A program made the translations under genes and the position numbers. The notes beneath the pieces are model-generated. The model searched no databases and was not told the DNA's origin. It was given only the letters and a program-made list of their open reading frames with translations. A DNA stretch of 64,000 bases from Sphagnum compactum (Eukaryota; Bryophyta; Sphagnopsida; Sphagnales). Position 1 is the stretch's first letter. Each line of letters opens with the position of its first letter. The stretch is from NCBI GenBank assembly GCA_965153455.1, contig OZ234497.1:12758302-12822301 (forward strand). The letters are read 5' to 3'. Shown piece by piece: positions 13,036-31,462 of the stretch.

Positions 13036-13739
13036 TAAGAGCATCTCCACCGGTGCTCAGTATGTGACTCCAGACAGTAAAATTTATTGTGAAAAAGTCA
13101 AAATGTGCCGGTTTAGCTCAGGAAATTGGTTTGCCTACACCAAATTTGTGCAGCTTGCCGTGGCTGGTAAAAGGCACAACGCAGTTGTGCACCTCCAAAA
13201 AAAAGTGTAATAAATTGGACCTCACTGCGGCTCAGTATTTATGATTGGTCGATCATTATGATTGGTCCAGGTGGTGTGCTATAATAGTTCCCACGTATAT
13301 GCAGTTCCAGTGACAGTTTTATTGGTGGGGTTGCCAAGAAAAAAACAGCTAAACTTAGACATTTAATTTATTTATTCAGAGTGATGGCTGGAGTGAACCA
13401 GCAGCCACCAATGCACCAGTTCAGGATTAGGCCGTTCAAGCTATTTTGGGGATGAGCCAAAAACACATCCTCTTCCCCTGCCCAGGGATTTTTCAGCCCC
13501 TTTCTTTGTCCCAAAATTTTCTCCTCTTACCTACCTCCCCCCTCCTATCTCACTCACCTCATTTCCGCTCACTCCATTTCCAAAGCTTGGGAGAGCTCTC
13601 AAGCTTGAGTAGCACAGAGCTTCGAAAAGACATAAACACAAGGCTTGAGGAAGGTGGAGAGCTCAACGTTGAAGGAATGTGGAGAGGAGAAAACAAGAGG
13701 AGTGTTTTATCTCAAATGCAGAAGTGAGAAAAGAAAGAT

Positions 13740-14540
13740 ATGCTCCTTCCCTTCTCTACATTTCTTTTTCCTCTATGATTTTTTTTTCTTTGTGTTTTTT
13801 TTTCTTTTGTTTTGTTTGAGAAAAAGAAGATGCCAAGAGAAAGCATTTGAAATGAAAGGGCACAAGTAGGAGGGCAAAAGCAGGAAAGGGCAGAGCGGGA
13901 GCTTGAAAGTAAGCTCCTTCCCTTCTCTGCATTTTTTTTTTTCTCTATGGTTTTTTTTCTTTGTGTTTTTTTTTTTTCTTTTGCTTAAGAAGAAAAAGAT
14001 GTCAGGAGAAAGCACTTGACACGGGAGTGCAAAAGCAGGAGGGCAAAAACAAGAACCAAAAGTGAGAGGGTAAAGCGAGAGCTTGAAGGTAAGCTCCCTC
14101 CCTATTCTGCATATTTTTTCTTCTCTATGGGTTTTTTTTTTTTGTGTTTTTTTTTTTTTTTTCTTTTGCTTGAGAAGAAGAAGATGCCAAGTGAAAACAC
14201 TTGAAATGGAAGTGCAAAAATGGGAGGACAGAAGCGGGAGCCAAAAGTGAGAGGATAGAACGAAAGCTTGAAGGTAAGCTCCTTCCCTTCTCTGAATATT
14301 TTTTCTTTTCTATGGTTTTTTTTCTATTTGTGTTTTCTTTTTCTTCTACTTGAGAAGAAGAAGATGTCAGGAGAAAACACTTGAAACAAAAGTGCAAAAG
14401 CGGAAGGCAGAAGTGGGAACCAAAAGTGAGAAGGCAGAACGGGAGCTTGAAGATAAGCTCCCTCCCTTCTTTTGGTTTTTTTTTTTGTTGTTTTCTTGTG
14501 TATTTTGTCTTTTTTGTGTTTGAGAAGAAAAAGACGACGA
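13740..14540. repeat. ~180-bp tandem repeat, about 4.5 copies
   Basis: Units begin with variants of gctccttcccttctctgca at about 13,742, 13,912, 14,092, 14,278 and 14,457 (spacing 170-186). Each unit has a T-rich segment, an agaagaagatg block, then a purine-rich agtgcaaaagcgggaggg block ending in gagcttgaaggtaa. The strong purine/pyrimidine strand bias produces long Lys-rich or Phe-rich ORFs on both strands, which I regard as artefacts. Confidence 0.85.
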
Positions 14541-15248
14541 CAATGTGCCATCGTCTTCTTCTATGGTGGTGTTTCAAAGAAAAAGACGATGATGGCAATG
14601 TGCTGTCGTCTTCTTCTGTGGTGGTGTTCTAGTGAACACCACCCACTTGTTGCCATCGGCTTCTTCTTTGGTGGTGTTAAGGTTTAATTTGGTGGTTTTG
14701 GGTGTTTATAGGGTTCAGGGCACAACAAAAGAAGAGTTTGTTGCAAATGCAGTTCAAGTTGAGATGCAACATTACCATCTGTACACTGCTCGTCATGCAG
14801 CAAGGGCTGCAAATGCAACAGCTTCTCACCGAGCTAAACATAAAATTATAAATAATGATATGGTTTAAGGTTTCCACTTTATATAGTCAGCTAGGTTTTT
14901 TCAACCCTTTCATTTTTTGGACTACCCAATTTTTGAACTTTGATCCTATGATATATTATAGAAAACCTTTTTTTCTTTTTTTTTTAGCATTTTTTGATCC
15001 ACCCATATTTGTACATCTTTTATCAATATAATATTTTCCTTTAGTCACATTTGTTTGATGAGTACATGGTTAATTATATGTCTTTTTTTTCATAGTCTTC
15101 TTAGTACTTTAGATGTAAGAATCAAAACTTAAATAGGCCCATATGAATATGTAACATTAATTTGTCTAGGGTTTACAAAGATCAAAATGAACATTGTGCA
15201 ATACCTACATCATTTTTATTGTAATTTCCATAAGGCCATTTCAAATAT

Positions 15249-15490
15249 GCAATACCCACATGTAGGTCTCGTAAATAATTGCTGGTTTTTTTGCATCCAT
15301 TACAATACATGCATATAGTTCTTGTAAATAGTTGCTAGTTTTTTTTACATTCATTGTAATACTCGCATATAGGTCTAGTAGATGATTTTTTTAACATCCA
15401 TTACAATACCCGCATATAAGTCCATAAATAGTTGCTGATTTTTAACATCTTTTGCCATACTTGCGTATAGGTTTCCATTATAATATTTAT
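15249..15490. repeat. ~50-bp tandem repeat, about 4.5 copies
   Basis: Units start at about 15,249, 15,303, 15,357, 15,404 and 15,456, each with an aatacNNgcatataggt block, a taaatagttgct block and a T-run followed by catccattac. Located inside the 4.8-kb element. Confidence 0.75.
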
Positions 15491-16914
15491 GGGACTCATA
15501 TGAAAAATAATTTAATCTAAGTATCAACAAATAATGTCATAATTAAGGAATTATTAAAAATTTATTTTAGATAATGTAAATGATTGGTTATCATATTTAA
15601 ACAATCATTTATTTCTTAATATTAATTAGCTGATTATTTGGTTAAACCTTAATTATGCAAATAATAATTATGCAGATAATTAAAATTTAGATATCAAAAT
15701 CAAATCAATAATTTGATATTTAATTTATTATCTTAAGTAGATTTTTTATATTGATAAGTTATTCAAATCATTATTTTAGATAATTATTCATGATAATCAA
15801 TTGTCATAAAATTAATTTAACTATATAAATAAACATATTTTGGGTACCCAAACCATTTATTTTGAAGTGACCTTACATGTGGGTATTGCATTTAGAGTAT
15901 TCACGTAAGGTTGTCTAAATCACCTATGGATTATTTCAAAATGAACTTGCAAGCAGGTATTACATATAAACTTTGATTTTCATTGAAAGGCCACCCAAAC
16001 TACATACTAGTTATTTCGAAATGACCCTACATGTGAGTATTGCATTTAAATAGAAATGGGTTAAGAAATATTGAACTTTAACAACTATGGAACATATGGA
16101 AACAAAGGAGATTCATAATTATGTTATAAATCTAAACAAGTGATAAAACCAAAAACCAATACAATGAACAAAGTCTAGAATATAAACCTTAAGCCTTGAT
16201 ATATATGAACCAAATTCCTAAACATTAAATCATAAGGCATAACCCTAAAATCCAAATGATATTTTTCCATAAGCCTTATTATATCCCTTACTATACAAAC
16301 CCTAACAAAAAAGTCCTAGTGATATATGCCCTAAACCCAAAAAAACTATACAAAGTATACAAATTATATAATGTAAAAAAAAAAAAAAAACATAGGAAAA
16401 AATTAAAAACCAAATTTTAAGGATTTAAAACCACAAAGATTTACCAATCGAAAAAACACCTTAATCTTAAAAAACCATCAAATAAATTTTGTAAAAAACC
16501 AAAGAAAAGATATGTTTCTTACCTTTGTGTGATCTTTCCAATCTAAATTTTTTCGCTCTTTTTGACAATTATATAGAATGAAATTATATTATTCCACATA
16601 TGTCTAAACCCTAAAATTTAACCTAGTTTAAGTTAATTACTATAGATTTGTGAAAATTTTGCTAACTAATTTATGTGTCTCAACCTTAAACCTAAACCAT
16701 AATTCAATAGTACATACTTATAATAATTACATAAAAAGATGTATTGTAATGTCCATTCCATAAATAAATTAGGTAAACAAAATTTAGTAAAATATGAATT
16801 ACTAAACCAAAATGGCTGTAATTATGACATTGTTTGCACTATAAATTGTTTGTAATACATACATATGGGGACCTATGTTCATCATCCATGAACTAAGGCG
16901 AACCTTAATAAATT

Positions 16915-17640
16915 GATAGGTAGGATTGGGGGGCTAGGGGATGGGAAAAATGGATAGGTAATTAGTTAGGTATTTGGTTATGTAAAAAACATAGGTAGGT
17001 AGGTGAACATAGTGGTAGGTAAGAAGGTGGGTGCATAGGTAGGTAAGTAGGTATATAAGTAGGTAGTTGGGTTAGTAGGCAAATTAATAAGTAGAAAGGA
17101 AAGTTCAAGAGCAAGGTAGATAGGTTACTAGAGTAGGTAGGTAAGTAAGTATATAGGTAGGTAGTTGGGTTAGTAGGCAAGTTAGTAAGTAGAAAGGAAG
17201 TTCATGGAACAAGGTAGATAGGTTAATAAAGTAGATAGGCATGTAAATAGGCAAGTTAGTAGGTAGGAAGAAAGTTACACTAAGCAAGGTAGCTAGGTAG
17301 ATAGGTAAGTTAATACGTAGAAAATAAGTTACCTTATCAAGGTGACTAGGTTTGTAGAGTATTTATGTCAATAGGGTGGTTGTGTATATAGGGTTGCTAA
17401 ATAGTACTGTAGCTAGGTTGATAGGGTAGGTAGTTAGTACAATGATTAGGTCAGTAGGGTATGTAGTTCACATGGTAGCTAGGTTAGTGAGGTAAGTAAT
17501 TAGTATAGTAGTTAGGTCAGTAGGATAACTAGTTATTAAGGTAGCTATGTCAGTAGGGGATAATTAGTAAGGTACCAAGGTTGGTACAATATTTATGAGG
17601 GTAGGAAGGTGAGCAGGGTAGCTATGTGTGAGGTCAGGTC
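16915..17640. repeat. degenerate TAGG tract with a ~110-bp higher-order unit
   Basis: Mostly variants of TAGG/GTAGG/TTAGT. A longer unit repeats: about 17,037-17,140 and 17,141-17,232 both contain ggtagttgggttagtaggc, a gtagaaagga block and caaggtagataggtta; a third, more diverged copy follows. The minus strand therefore gives Thr/Pro/Tyr-rich ORFs, which are artefacts. It is not telomeric: the land-plant telomere unit is TTTAGGG. Confidence 0.8.
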
Positions 17641-17843
17641 CAAGAAAAAACAACAAAGAACAAACCCAAAAAAAAAGTACAGTGGTCAACAGTGAAAAAA
17701 AATGGATTGTGATAAACCCCATCTAACACTGAATGAAAAAACGTACCCCATCCAGTGGACAGAACGGCCAGTTGGTGCATTGGCGATTGCTAGTTCACTC
17801 TGGCCCCAGAGTGACATATTGAGCAATGGTGGAGATGCTCTAA

Positions 17844-18391
17844 GGGGGTTTAATGTTTGGTGATGGGTGAATAAAAACAGATTAGGATTTTGAGCTTCAA
17901 ATCTTTGATGATTGCAGCTTTGACTCTAGAAGACAAAAGAAGTTTTGTAAAGCCCTAGTGGACACACACATCATCAAGTTTTAAATCACTCAAAACAGAC
18001 TAAAAATGACAAACATAAGGGGCTTCAAAGAGGTCTAGAGCTGGTTTTTCAAAATAAAATAAAATTGAAGCAAACTATCACTCATCCTCTTCTTATGTTT
18101 TCTGCATTGCTCCTTTACTTACAACATTAAAAGAACATTTGTAACCCTCCAGTTTGCACATCCAATGACACAAAAATCACTCAACTTGATTAAGGAATGA
18201 GAAAAATATTGGAACATGTTCAATGATACTACGTGTTCAATGATGAGCAGTTCTACCCTAGAACACTGATTAAGATGCTTTTCATACTAGAGTACAATGT
18301 ATTGTACAGCACTACAATATATAGACTCAAGAGTTAGCTACAACTATAACCCCTATTTGTACCAGTAGCAGTAATGTTTATCACATCTTAA
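17844..18391. other. spacer between two mobile elements
   Basis: No gene or clear repeat recognised. It lies between the right TAA of the 4.8-kb element and the TAA at 18,389-18,391 that precedes the next MITE. Confidence 0.4.
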
Positions 18392-18610
18392 GAGCAACTC
18401 CACTGGTGCTCAGTATGTCGCCCTACCCGGTTGATTGGTCCAGATGGGTTGCTATTAGTAGTCTCCCACCTATTTGCAGCCCCAGTTTTCGTTTTATGGG
18501 TGGGGCTGATTAAAAAGTAAATAACTAAAACTTGGATGTGAGAATTTATTTTTTTCAAGGTCACATTCTGAGCACCCTTGGAGCAGGCCCCACTGCTGTT
18601 GGGCATGCTC
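18392..18610. mobile_element. PIF/Harbinger-like MITE
   Basis: The left end gagcaactccactggtgctc is preceded by TAA, and the element ends gggcatgctc at 18,610 followed by TAG. The first 27 bp closely match the left end of the 4.8-kb element, including cagtatgt. The core (a ttgattggtccagatggg block, then gtctcccacctatttgcag) matches the repeats at 1-245 and 37,080-37,215 in opposite orientation. No coding capacity. Confidence 0.65.
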
Positions 18611-19139
18611 TAGGGCCAGACCACACAACTGCCTCGCTAGTGAGCGACATGGAGGACTTTGCTTATGAAATCACAAACCTTTGTCGGTCTAAGGCTCCCC
18701 AATTAGGAGTTGTGATCGTTGGAAACTCTCTGCACATAATTGGTTGTAATGAGAATCTTGACACCATGATTGGCTGGCTACAAGGTCACAAGTTGTACAC
18801 ACAATAACGTCTGACCTTTGTTCCATTATTAACCTAATACTCAACACAATATACCAACTACTCTCATTGGTCCAATGGTCGATTAACCCTATCACATCGT
18901 AGATGAAAATGTAATAGGCTAAATATTAAGCTAAGTAATGTTGGGGCCATTTCAAATTTCCTTGGGTCTACTTTGACTTATAAGAAACATGACTAATTGG
19001 CGAAAAAAACCTTTTTAGAAGATGAAATTGTTTGTAGTAAAAAGTCTTGTCAACTTCTAAGTTCATGAGAATATGGTTCGTTACATTGATATACTTTGCT
19101 CAAAGATCCTCATGTTGTCTTTCCTTCCAAGAAAATTTT
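18611..19139. other. spacer with one unassigned open stretch
   Basis: From about 18,611 to 18,807 the plus strand is open and reads a protein-like sequence (SDMEDFAYEITNLC, then APQLGVVIVGNS) ending at a stop. It has no convincing start and I do not recognise it. It may be a captured gene fragment next to the MITE or chance. Nothing else seen. Confidence 0.3.
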
Positions 19140-20140
19140 GATAGAAGAGGATTAGTGACATTTTGTCCACGATCCACTACTAGACATTTGTGTATTTGGA
19201 ATTGTTCCTTTTGATTTGTGGATGAACCAAACTGCTACTTTTGATTTGTGGATGAGCCAAGGAGCTCAAGATGCATTTTTACTTGTCTTTAATTTTTTAA
19301 CATCAAAGTGGCAATCAAAACATGTCACTATTGGTCTCTTTGATGCTAACAAAGGCCTTAAGTGTTGGTGTTGTTGCACAACTAAAAGAGATAATTAATC
19401 ATAGATTTTCATTCACATGGAAGGTGTTTTGTTATGTGAATAAGGTTCGAATTTGATGACCTTAATGGAAGGCCTAAAATATGTGGTAAGTTGTGAAGTA
19501 TCGAAGTGCCATTTGAAGCTACATGTTCTAGACATGCCATAAGTAAATCTTGTCAATACGTTACAAATAGTGCCCAGATTTGTGACAAGTTACTTGCGAG
19601 TGTCTCCATCAAGCATGCAAAAACACAATACAATCTTGTGTAGCCTTGTAGCCTTGTCAAAAAAATCAAGGAAGGGTCATTATGTGTGGAACAAGGCCTA
19701 CATTGATAATAATCCATGCCCTTGCAAGTTGGAACACACCAATGAAGACCCAATTTGCATCAAAGAGTGATTGTTTTCCAAGATACACTACAATTCAAGA
19801 GAGTAATTCACTAACTTTTAGGAGAATCAAACCATGACCTTGCGATCTCGGATCTTGAACTTCAAAACTAGATGAACTTGTAATTGAATATTGAAGCAAA
19901 TGTCGTTTTTGAAACAAGCCATTCAAAAGTTGGAAGTAAATGCTACAATTTTTCTTGTGTATTATGTAACGAAAGACATTTGGTTAATTCACTACCACAA
20001 AAATAAGTTCATTCTTTCTAGTACATTAGTGGCCCAACAATGTCTTATAGCATGTCTAAATGTTTGTTGCTTTGGATGTAGGAATTGTATGGTGACAAAA
20101 GGGTATGGAGTATGGACGGTTCTATTTGTGAACTAAAATT
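19140..20140 (+). pseudogene. decayed hAT-like transposase
   Basis: Frameshifted and stop-riddled remains read in several plus frames. Recognisable pieces in order: FDLWMSQGAQDAF, then KHVTIGLFDANKGL (about 19,225-19,355), VNKGSNLMTLMEGL and VVSCEV (about 19,435-19,505), FEATCSRHAISKSCQYVTN (about 19,512-19,570), a KKSRKGHYVWNKA block (about 19,650-19,690) and a degraded tail. Order and motifs resemble the RNase H-like core of plant hAT transposases, the Asp of FDLW being a candidate catalytic residue. It shares these motifs with the relic at 52,340. Not functional. The family call is from memory of such proteins. Confidence 0.55.
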
Positions 20141-20553
20141 CAGAACACATAAAAATTATACAAGTTGCTGGTTGCGAATTTTTCAAGCCAAAATTGCCCC
20201 TAGGGCTTAGGGTTGCTAGATGCACATCAACCCAAATATCATAAACCAAACTAGATTTGACTATTATCTTCAATCCCCATTGATGAGCACAAACAAACAA
20301 TTGAGGCTTCAACCCATAAACTCAGTAAGGGTAGCTTCATCATCCAGCAACCAAGGAGCATACTCTGTGCTTTTATTACCCTCTTAGAACCTATAAAATC
20401 TCACCCATCAAAAACTTCCAATGTTATTACTATGTATATGGAAATTCCCATTTCATGATTGTTGACAAGTAAGAACCTGATGATTGTGAGCTGAGGGAGA
20501 GAGGATGGTCCAATGTTCCAGCAGTGTTGTTGCAAACACTGAAGTTTTCCAGT
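20141..20553. other. 3' flank of the beta-galactosidase gene
   Basis: Non-coding spacer that should include the 3' UTR of the minus-strand beta-galactosidase gene. No other feature recognised. Confidence 0.4.
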
Positions 20554-28731
<8,178 letters not shown>

Positions 28732-29230
28732 TGCACTGCCACTTTCCTCCTCCTCTTGCACTAAATCAGCTCACAGAAAACAGACAGACATCAGCATTCT
28801 TCAACCATCAGCAGCTTTCAGCTGCACCAAGCTTCTGCACAGCCATTATTGCCTATCTACCATTGTTGCTTCACAGAAAGAATCCAACTTCCAACAACTC
28901 TCAAACTCAGATTTCTTGATTGATCATCAAAGAATGGTGGACTTATTTCACAGTTCCCAGCACCGGCAAGCCTTCTGCCACAAGCTTTACAACAACCACA
29001 ATGTGCTCGTTTGGAGCCATGATATGTTCCAAATGTGGGAGCCGTGATCTATCTATCTAACAAGGGAGAAAAGGGACCATTGCAATGCGACTTGCAAGCA
29101 AAACCCTAGTTTCAAGCTGAAGCAGCTACAGAGATTAATACAAAAGTCTGCAAAAACATGGAGCAGCAGCAGCAGCTTGGACAAAGATCCACAAGGATGA
29201 TTGAGTGATGGTTGGAAAGGGCTTGAGAAT
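28732..29230. other. 5' flank of the beta-galactosidase gene
   Basis: Sequence upstream of the predicted start, likely containing the 5' UTR and promoter. Several overlapping plus-strand ORFs have no family features. A CAG-type short repeat is at about 29,163-29,177. No TATA element assigned. Confidence 0.35.
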
Positions 29231-29629
29231 CTACTGACCCAATGAGGTAGATGGTGATGAGAAGTCTTCTTCAGCTGCTGCAGACCTAATGAGCTTGCTT
29301 GCAGGTTTCTTTCCTCCCTTGAAGAAGAATGCAGCTTGCTCAAACTGGGTGACAGTAGCTTGATTCAATTCAGGAAAAACTTTGCTGCTGCTGCTGCTAC
29401 TGCCAGAAAACAAGAGTGCATGTGGTGGTGGTCTGTTGTTTTGTAGTTGTCGAGCACCAAAGGTGTGCACTGGGGTTGTTGTGCTTTTGCAAAAGTGCAC
29501 TTGGGTGGTTGCCAAAACAGGCGGTTTGCCCTTGTTCAAAAGCTTCTTGGCTCCTGCCCCCTTGTTCAACTTGCCAATATCCACACCACCACCTTCAACA
29601 ACGACAGAAGATGCGCAACTCAAAGACAT
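29231..29629 (-). CDS. hypothetical protein ORF, 132 codons
   Basis: I do not recognise this ORF. It starts at a true ATG and runs 132 codons to a TAG. The product is rich in Ser, Ala and Lys at the N-terminal side, has a six-Ser run coded mainly by AGC repeats at about residues 76-81, then a less repetitive segment (VFPELNQATVTQFEQAAFFF, then a GGKKPASKLIRSA block). The overall look would fit a plastid-targeted leader or first exon. A possible donor (GTCAGT) sits just before the stop, and a polypyrimidine-AG acceptor lies near 29,158, so it could be exon 1 of a small spliced gene. It could equally be an upstream ORF in the beta-galactosidase 5' region. Confidence 0.3.
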   Translation of the reverse strand: MSLSCASSVVVEGGGVDIGKLNKGAGAKKLLNKGKPPVLATTQVHFCKSTTTPVHTFGARQLQNNRPPPHALLFSGSSSSSSKVFPELNQATVTQFEQAAFFFKGGKKPASKLIRSAAAEEDFSSPSTSLGQ

Positions 29630-30218
29630 AAATGCAGATCCTCCTCCTCCTGATCTGATTCTGATTCTCCTGATCCTCAGATTCTCCTCAGATCCCGAAA
29701 GGATTGCTTCCCACTACAGAACAACTTGGCCTACCACAACAACAACCCAATTGATCCACAGAACAGACCACGACATAAGAGTGAAAAAAACACATAAGAA
29801 ACTGTGGCAGCAGCAGCAGCAGAACCACAACCACCACCACCCATCAAAATTTTCTTGGAAGAAGAAGTTGGCATGAAGGATAGATGATAGGTACAAACTC
29901 ACGAAGGACAGAGAAACACAGGAGAGAGAGAGAGAGTTTTGAGCACGTGTTTGTTATCCAAACCCATGTGTTGGAAGCAGCGAGAGCGTCAAGGGAGGTG
30001 CATGGGGGACCGACAACATTGCAGATGTACAGTGGATCTGTAATCCTCTTTTGTCTTTTTCGATGCACAGATACATGTGTGGCAGTCAGATTGGGTCGTT
30101 GCCGATCTCACACAAAACAGCAGCGCGCACAGAGAGACAGAGAGAGACGGAGAGGAACATCCACCATATTCTTTCTTTCTTCCTTCCTTCCTTTCCTTCT
30201 TTCTTGCTGTCTGTCTGT

Positions 30219-30256
<38 letters not shown>

Positions 30257-31462
30257 GTGTGTTTGGATGAGCTTGTCCATCAGCTTGGATTGAGATTGGA
30301 ATTGGGTGTTCAAGAAGCACACAAAGAGAGAGAGACAGAGAGAGAGAGATTTTTTTAATTGCACATTTTCTTTCCATGTCCTGCTTACCAGATTTCTTTG
30401 GAGGATCAACAGTTTCATGGCATAAGAACAAGAACAAGAAGAAGACACAGGAAGCAGCAGCAGCAGCAGCATTTGGGGCTTGGTGACCAACTGACTGACA
30501 TGTGGATTGCCATGGGCTGGCTGGAATCAGCCAGTGATCCTGCTGCAATCGGCACCAACCAGGGAAGCCATGTGTACAACTGGCTCCGCACATCTTTGAA
30601 TGGAAATAATACAAGGCTTGCAAGAATATAGATACATCATCCAAAAAGCCAATGGAAAAACACGAGTAGACAAATTGGAGCTTGCTTTCTCTTTTTCTCA
30701 CACATGTATGCAATTGTAAGGAGTGAGTCCTGACAGCTTCCATTTCTGTTCCCTGATTCAATGCTAGCTTACAAGCTCTTGAAGACAAGGTCAGATCTGC
30801 ACTTGTGAACAACAGATCATTCAAAGTGGTTTGCCAGTCATCTAATGAATGTCCCCTTTTGGAATATATGTCCTTGTTGAAATATGTGCCACATGTTGGA
30901 GTTTGGAAGGATCTGCTCAGAGAAATTGTTGCAGCAATTATTTCTTGCACCCTTGCTATTGCTCAATGTGGTGTCTTGGACAAGCACCATGATCACTATT
31001 CAAGCACCCAAAACAGCAGCAGCAGCAGCATTTGGGTGCCTTAATAGTACTACTGTTGTGTGATATATGAGTAAGTTGATAGACCTCGGAAGAATCACAG
31101 GACTTCTGAATTGATGCACAACTAATATAATGGAAAATGGGTCTTTCAATTCTCTTGCTGGTTCCTGAGGGTGAAACTCTATATATATATATTTCATATA
31201 GAAACACCCAATAGCCGATGTCTTCTGAACAAACTTTTTTAACATAGCCATGCACAACCTCAAGATAAAAAAAGAAGATTTTCAAATCCTGTTGCAAATT
31301 ATGGAATGGCTCTTACAATTAGCATTCTTCACAGATTTGCAAATACAGTACAACAACTTTTGTTCAGCCAAAAATGATTTCACAAATAATTTGAAGCTTC
31401 TTAGAAATACCTAGTCAATTGGTGTCGGGGAAAAATGCATTGTCCACAATGACAGTGGATCA
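29630..31462. other. spacer between hypothetical ORF and CCS1 stop
   Basis: Contains (CT)n at about 30,219-30,253 and (AG)n at 30,325-30,350, and two copies of a CAGCAGCAGCATTTGGG motif near 30,455-30,480 and 31,016-31,037. Two plus-strand stretches look weakly protein-like: about 30,475-30,628 (MWIAMGWLESASDP, then HVYNWLRTSL) and about 30,757-31,041 (DKVRSALVNNRSFKVVCQ, then YVPHVGVWKDLLREI). The opposite strand is also open for 280 codons from a GTG at 30,950. I could not decide which strand, if any, is coding and call no gene. Confidence 0.3.

Larger units (their letters stand above)
13039..17840. mobile_element. 4.8-kb non-autonomous PIF/Harbinger-like element
   Basis: The left end starts gagcatctccaccggtgctc at 13,039 and the right end finishes ggtggagatgctc at 17,840. 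The reverse complement of the right end matches the left through roughly 35 bp (gagcatctccaccattgctc, then a cagtatgtgac/caatatgtcac block). Both ends abut TAA (13,036-13,038 and 17,841-17,843), the 3-bp target duplication typical of PIF/Harbinger. A second inverted pair, 13,388-13,434 against about 17,757-17,800, is separated from the left end by about 300 bp resembling the MITE at 18,392, so a related element probably inserted in the left arm. The interior carries tandem repeats and no transposase-like ORF. Confidence 0.65.

Noticed and set aside
13773-14598. Lys-rich and Phe-rich ORFs on both strands
   Set aside because: They are translations of the 180-bp purine/pyrimidine-skewed tandem repeat, with no start context or domain.
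16962-17287. Thr/Pro/Tyr-rich minus-strand ORFs
   Set aside because: Produced by the TAGG repeat tract; the amino-acid pattern simply follows the repeat.
16915-17640. Possible interstitial telomere
   Set aside because: Units are TAGG variants, not TTTAGGG; only short AAACCCTAA words occur elsewhere (for example near 25,299 and 26,909).
30108-30950. 280-codon minus-strand ORF as a gene
   Set aside because: It begins at GTG, ends in GA/CT microsatellite translation and overlaps plus-strand stretches that look equally coding-like; not enough to call.
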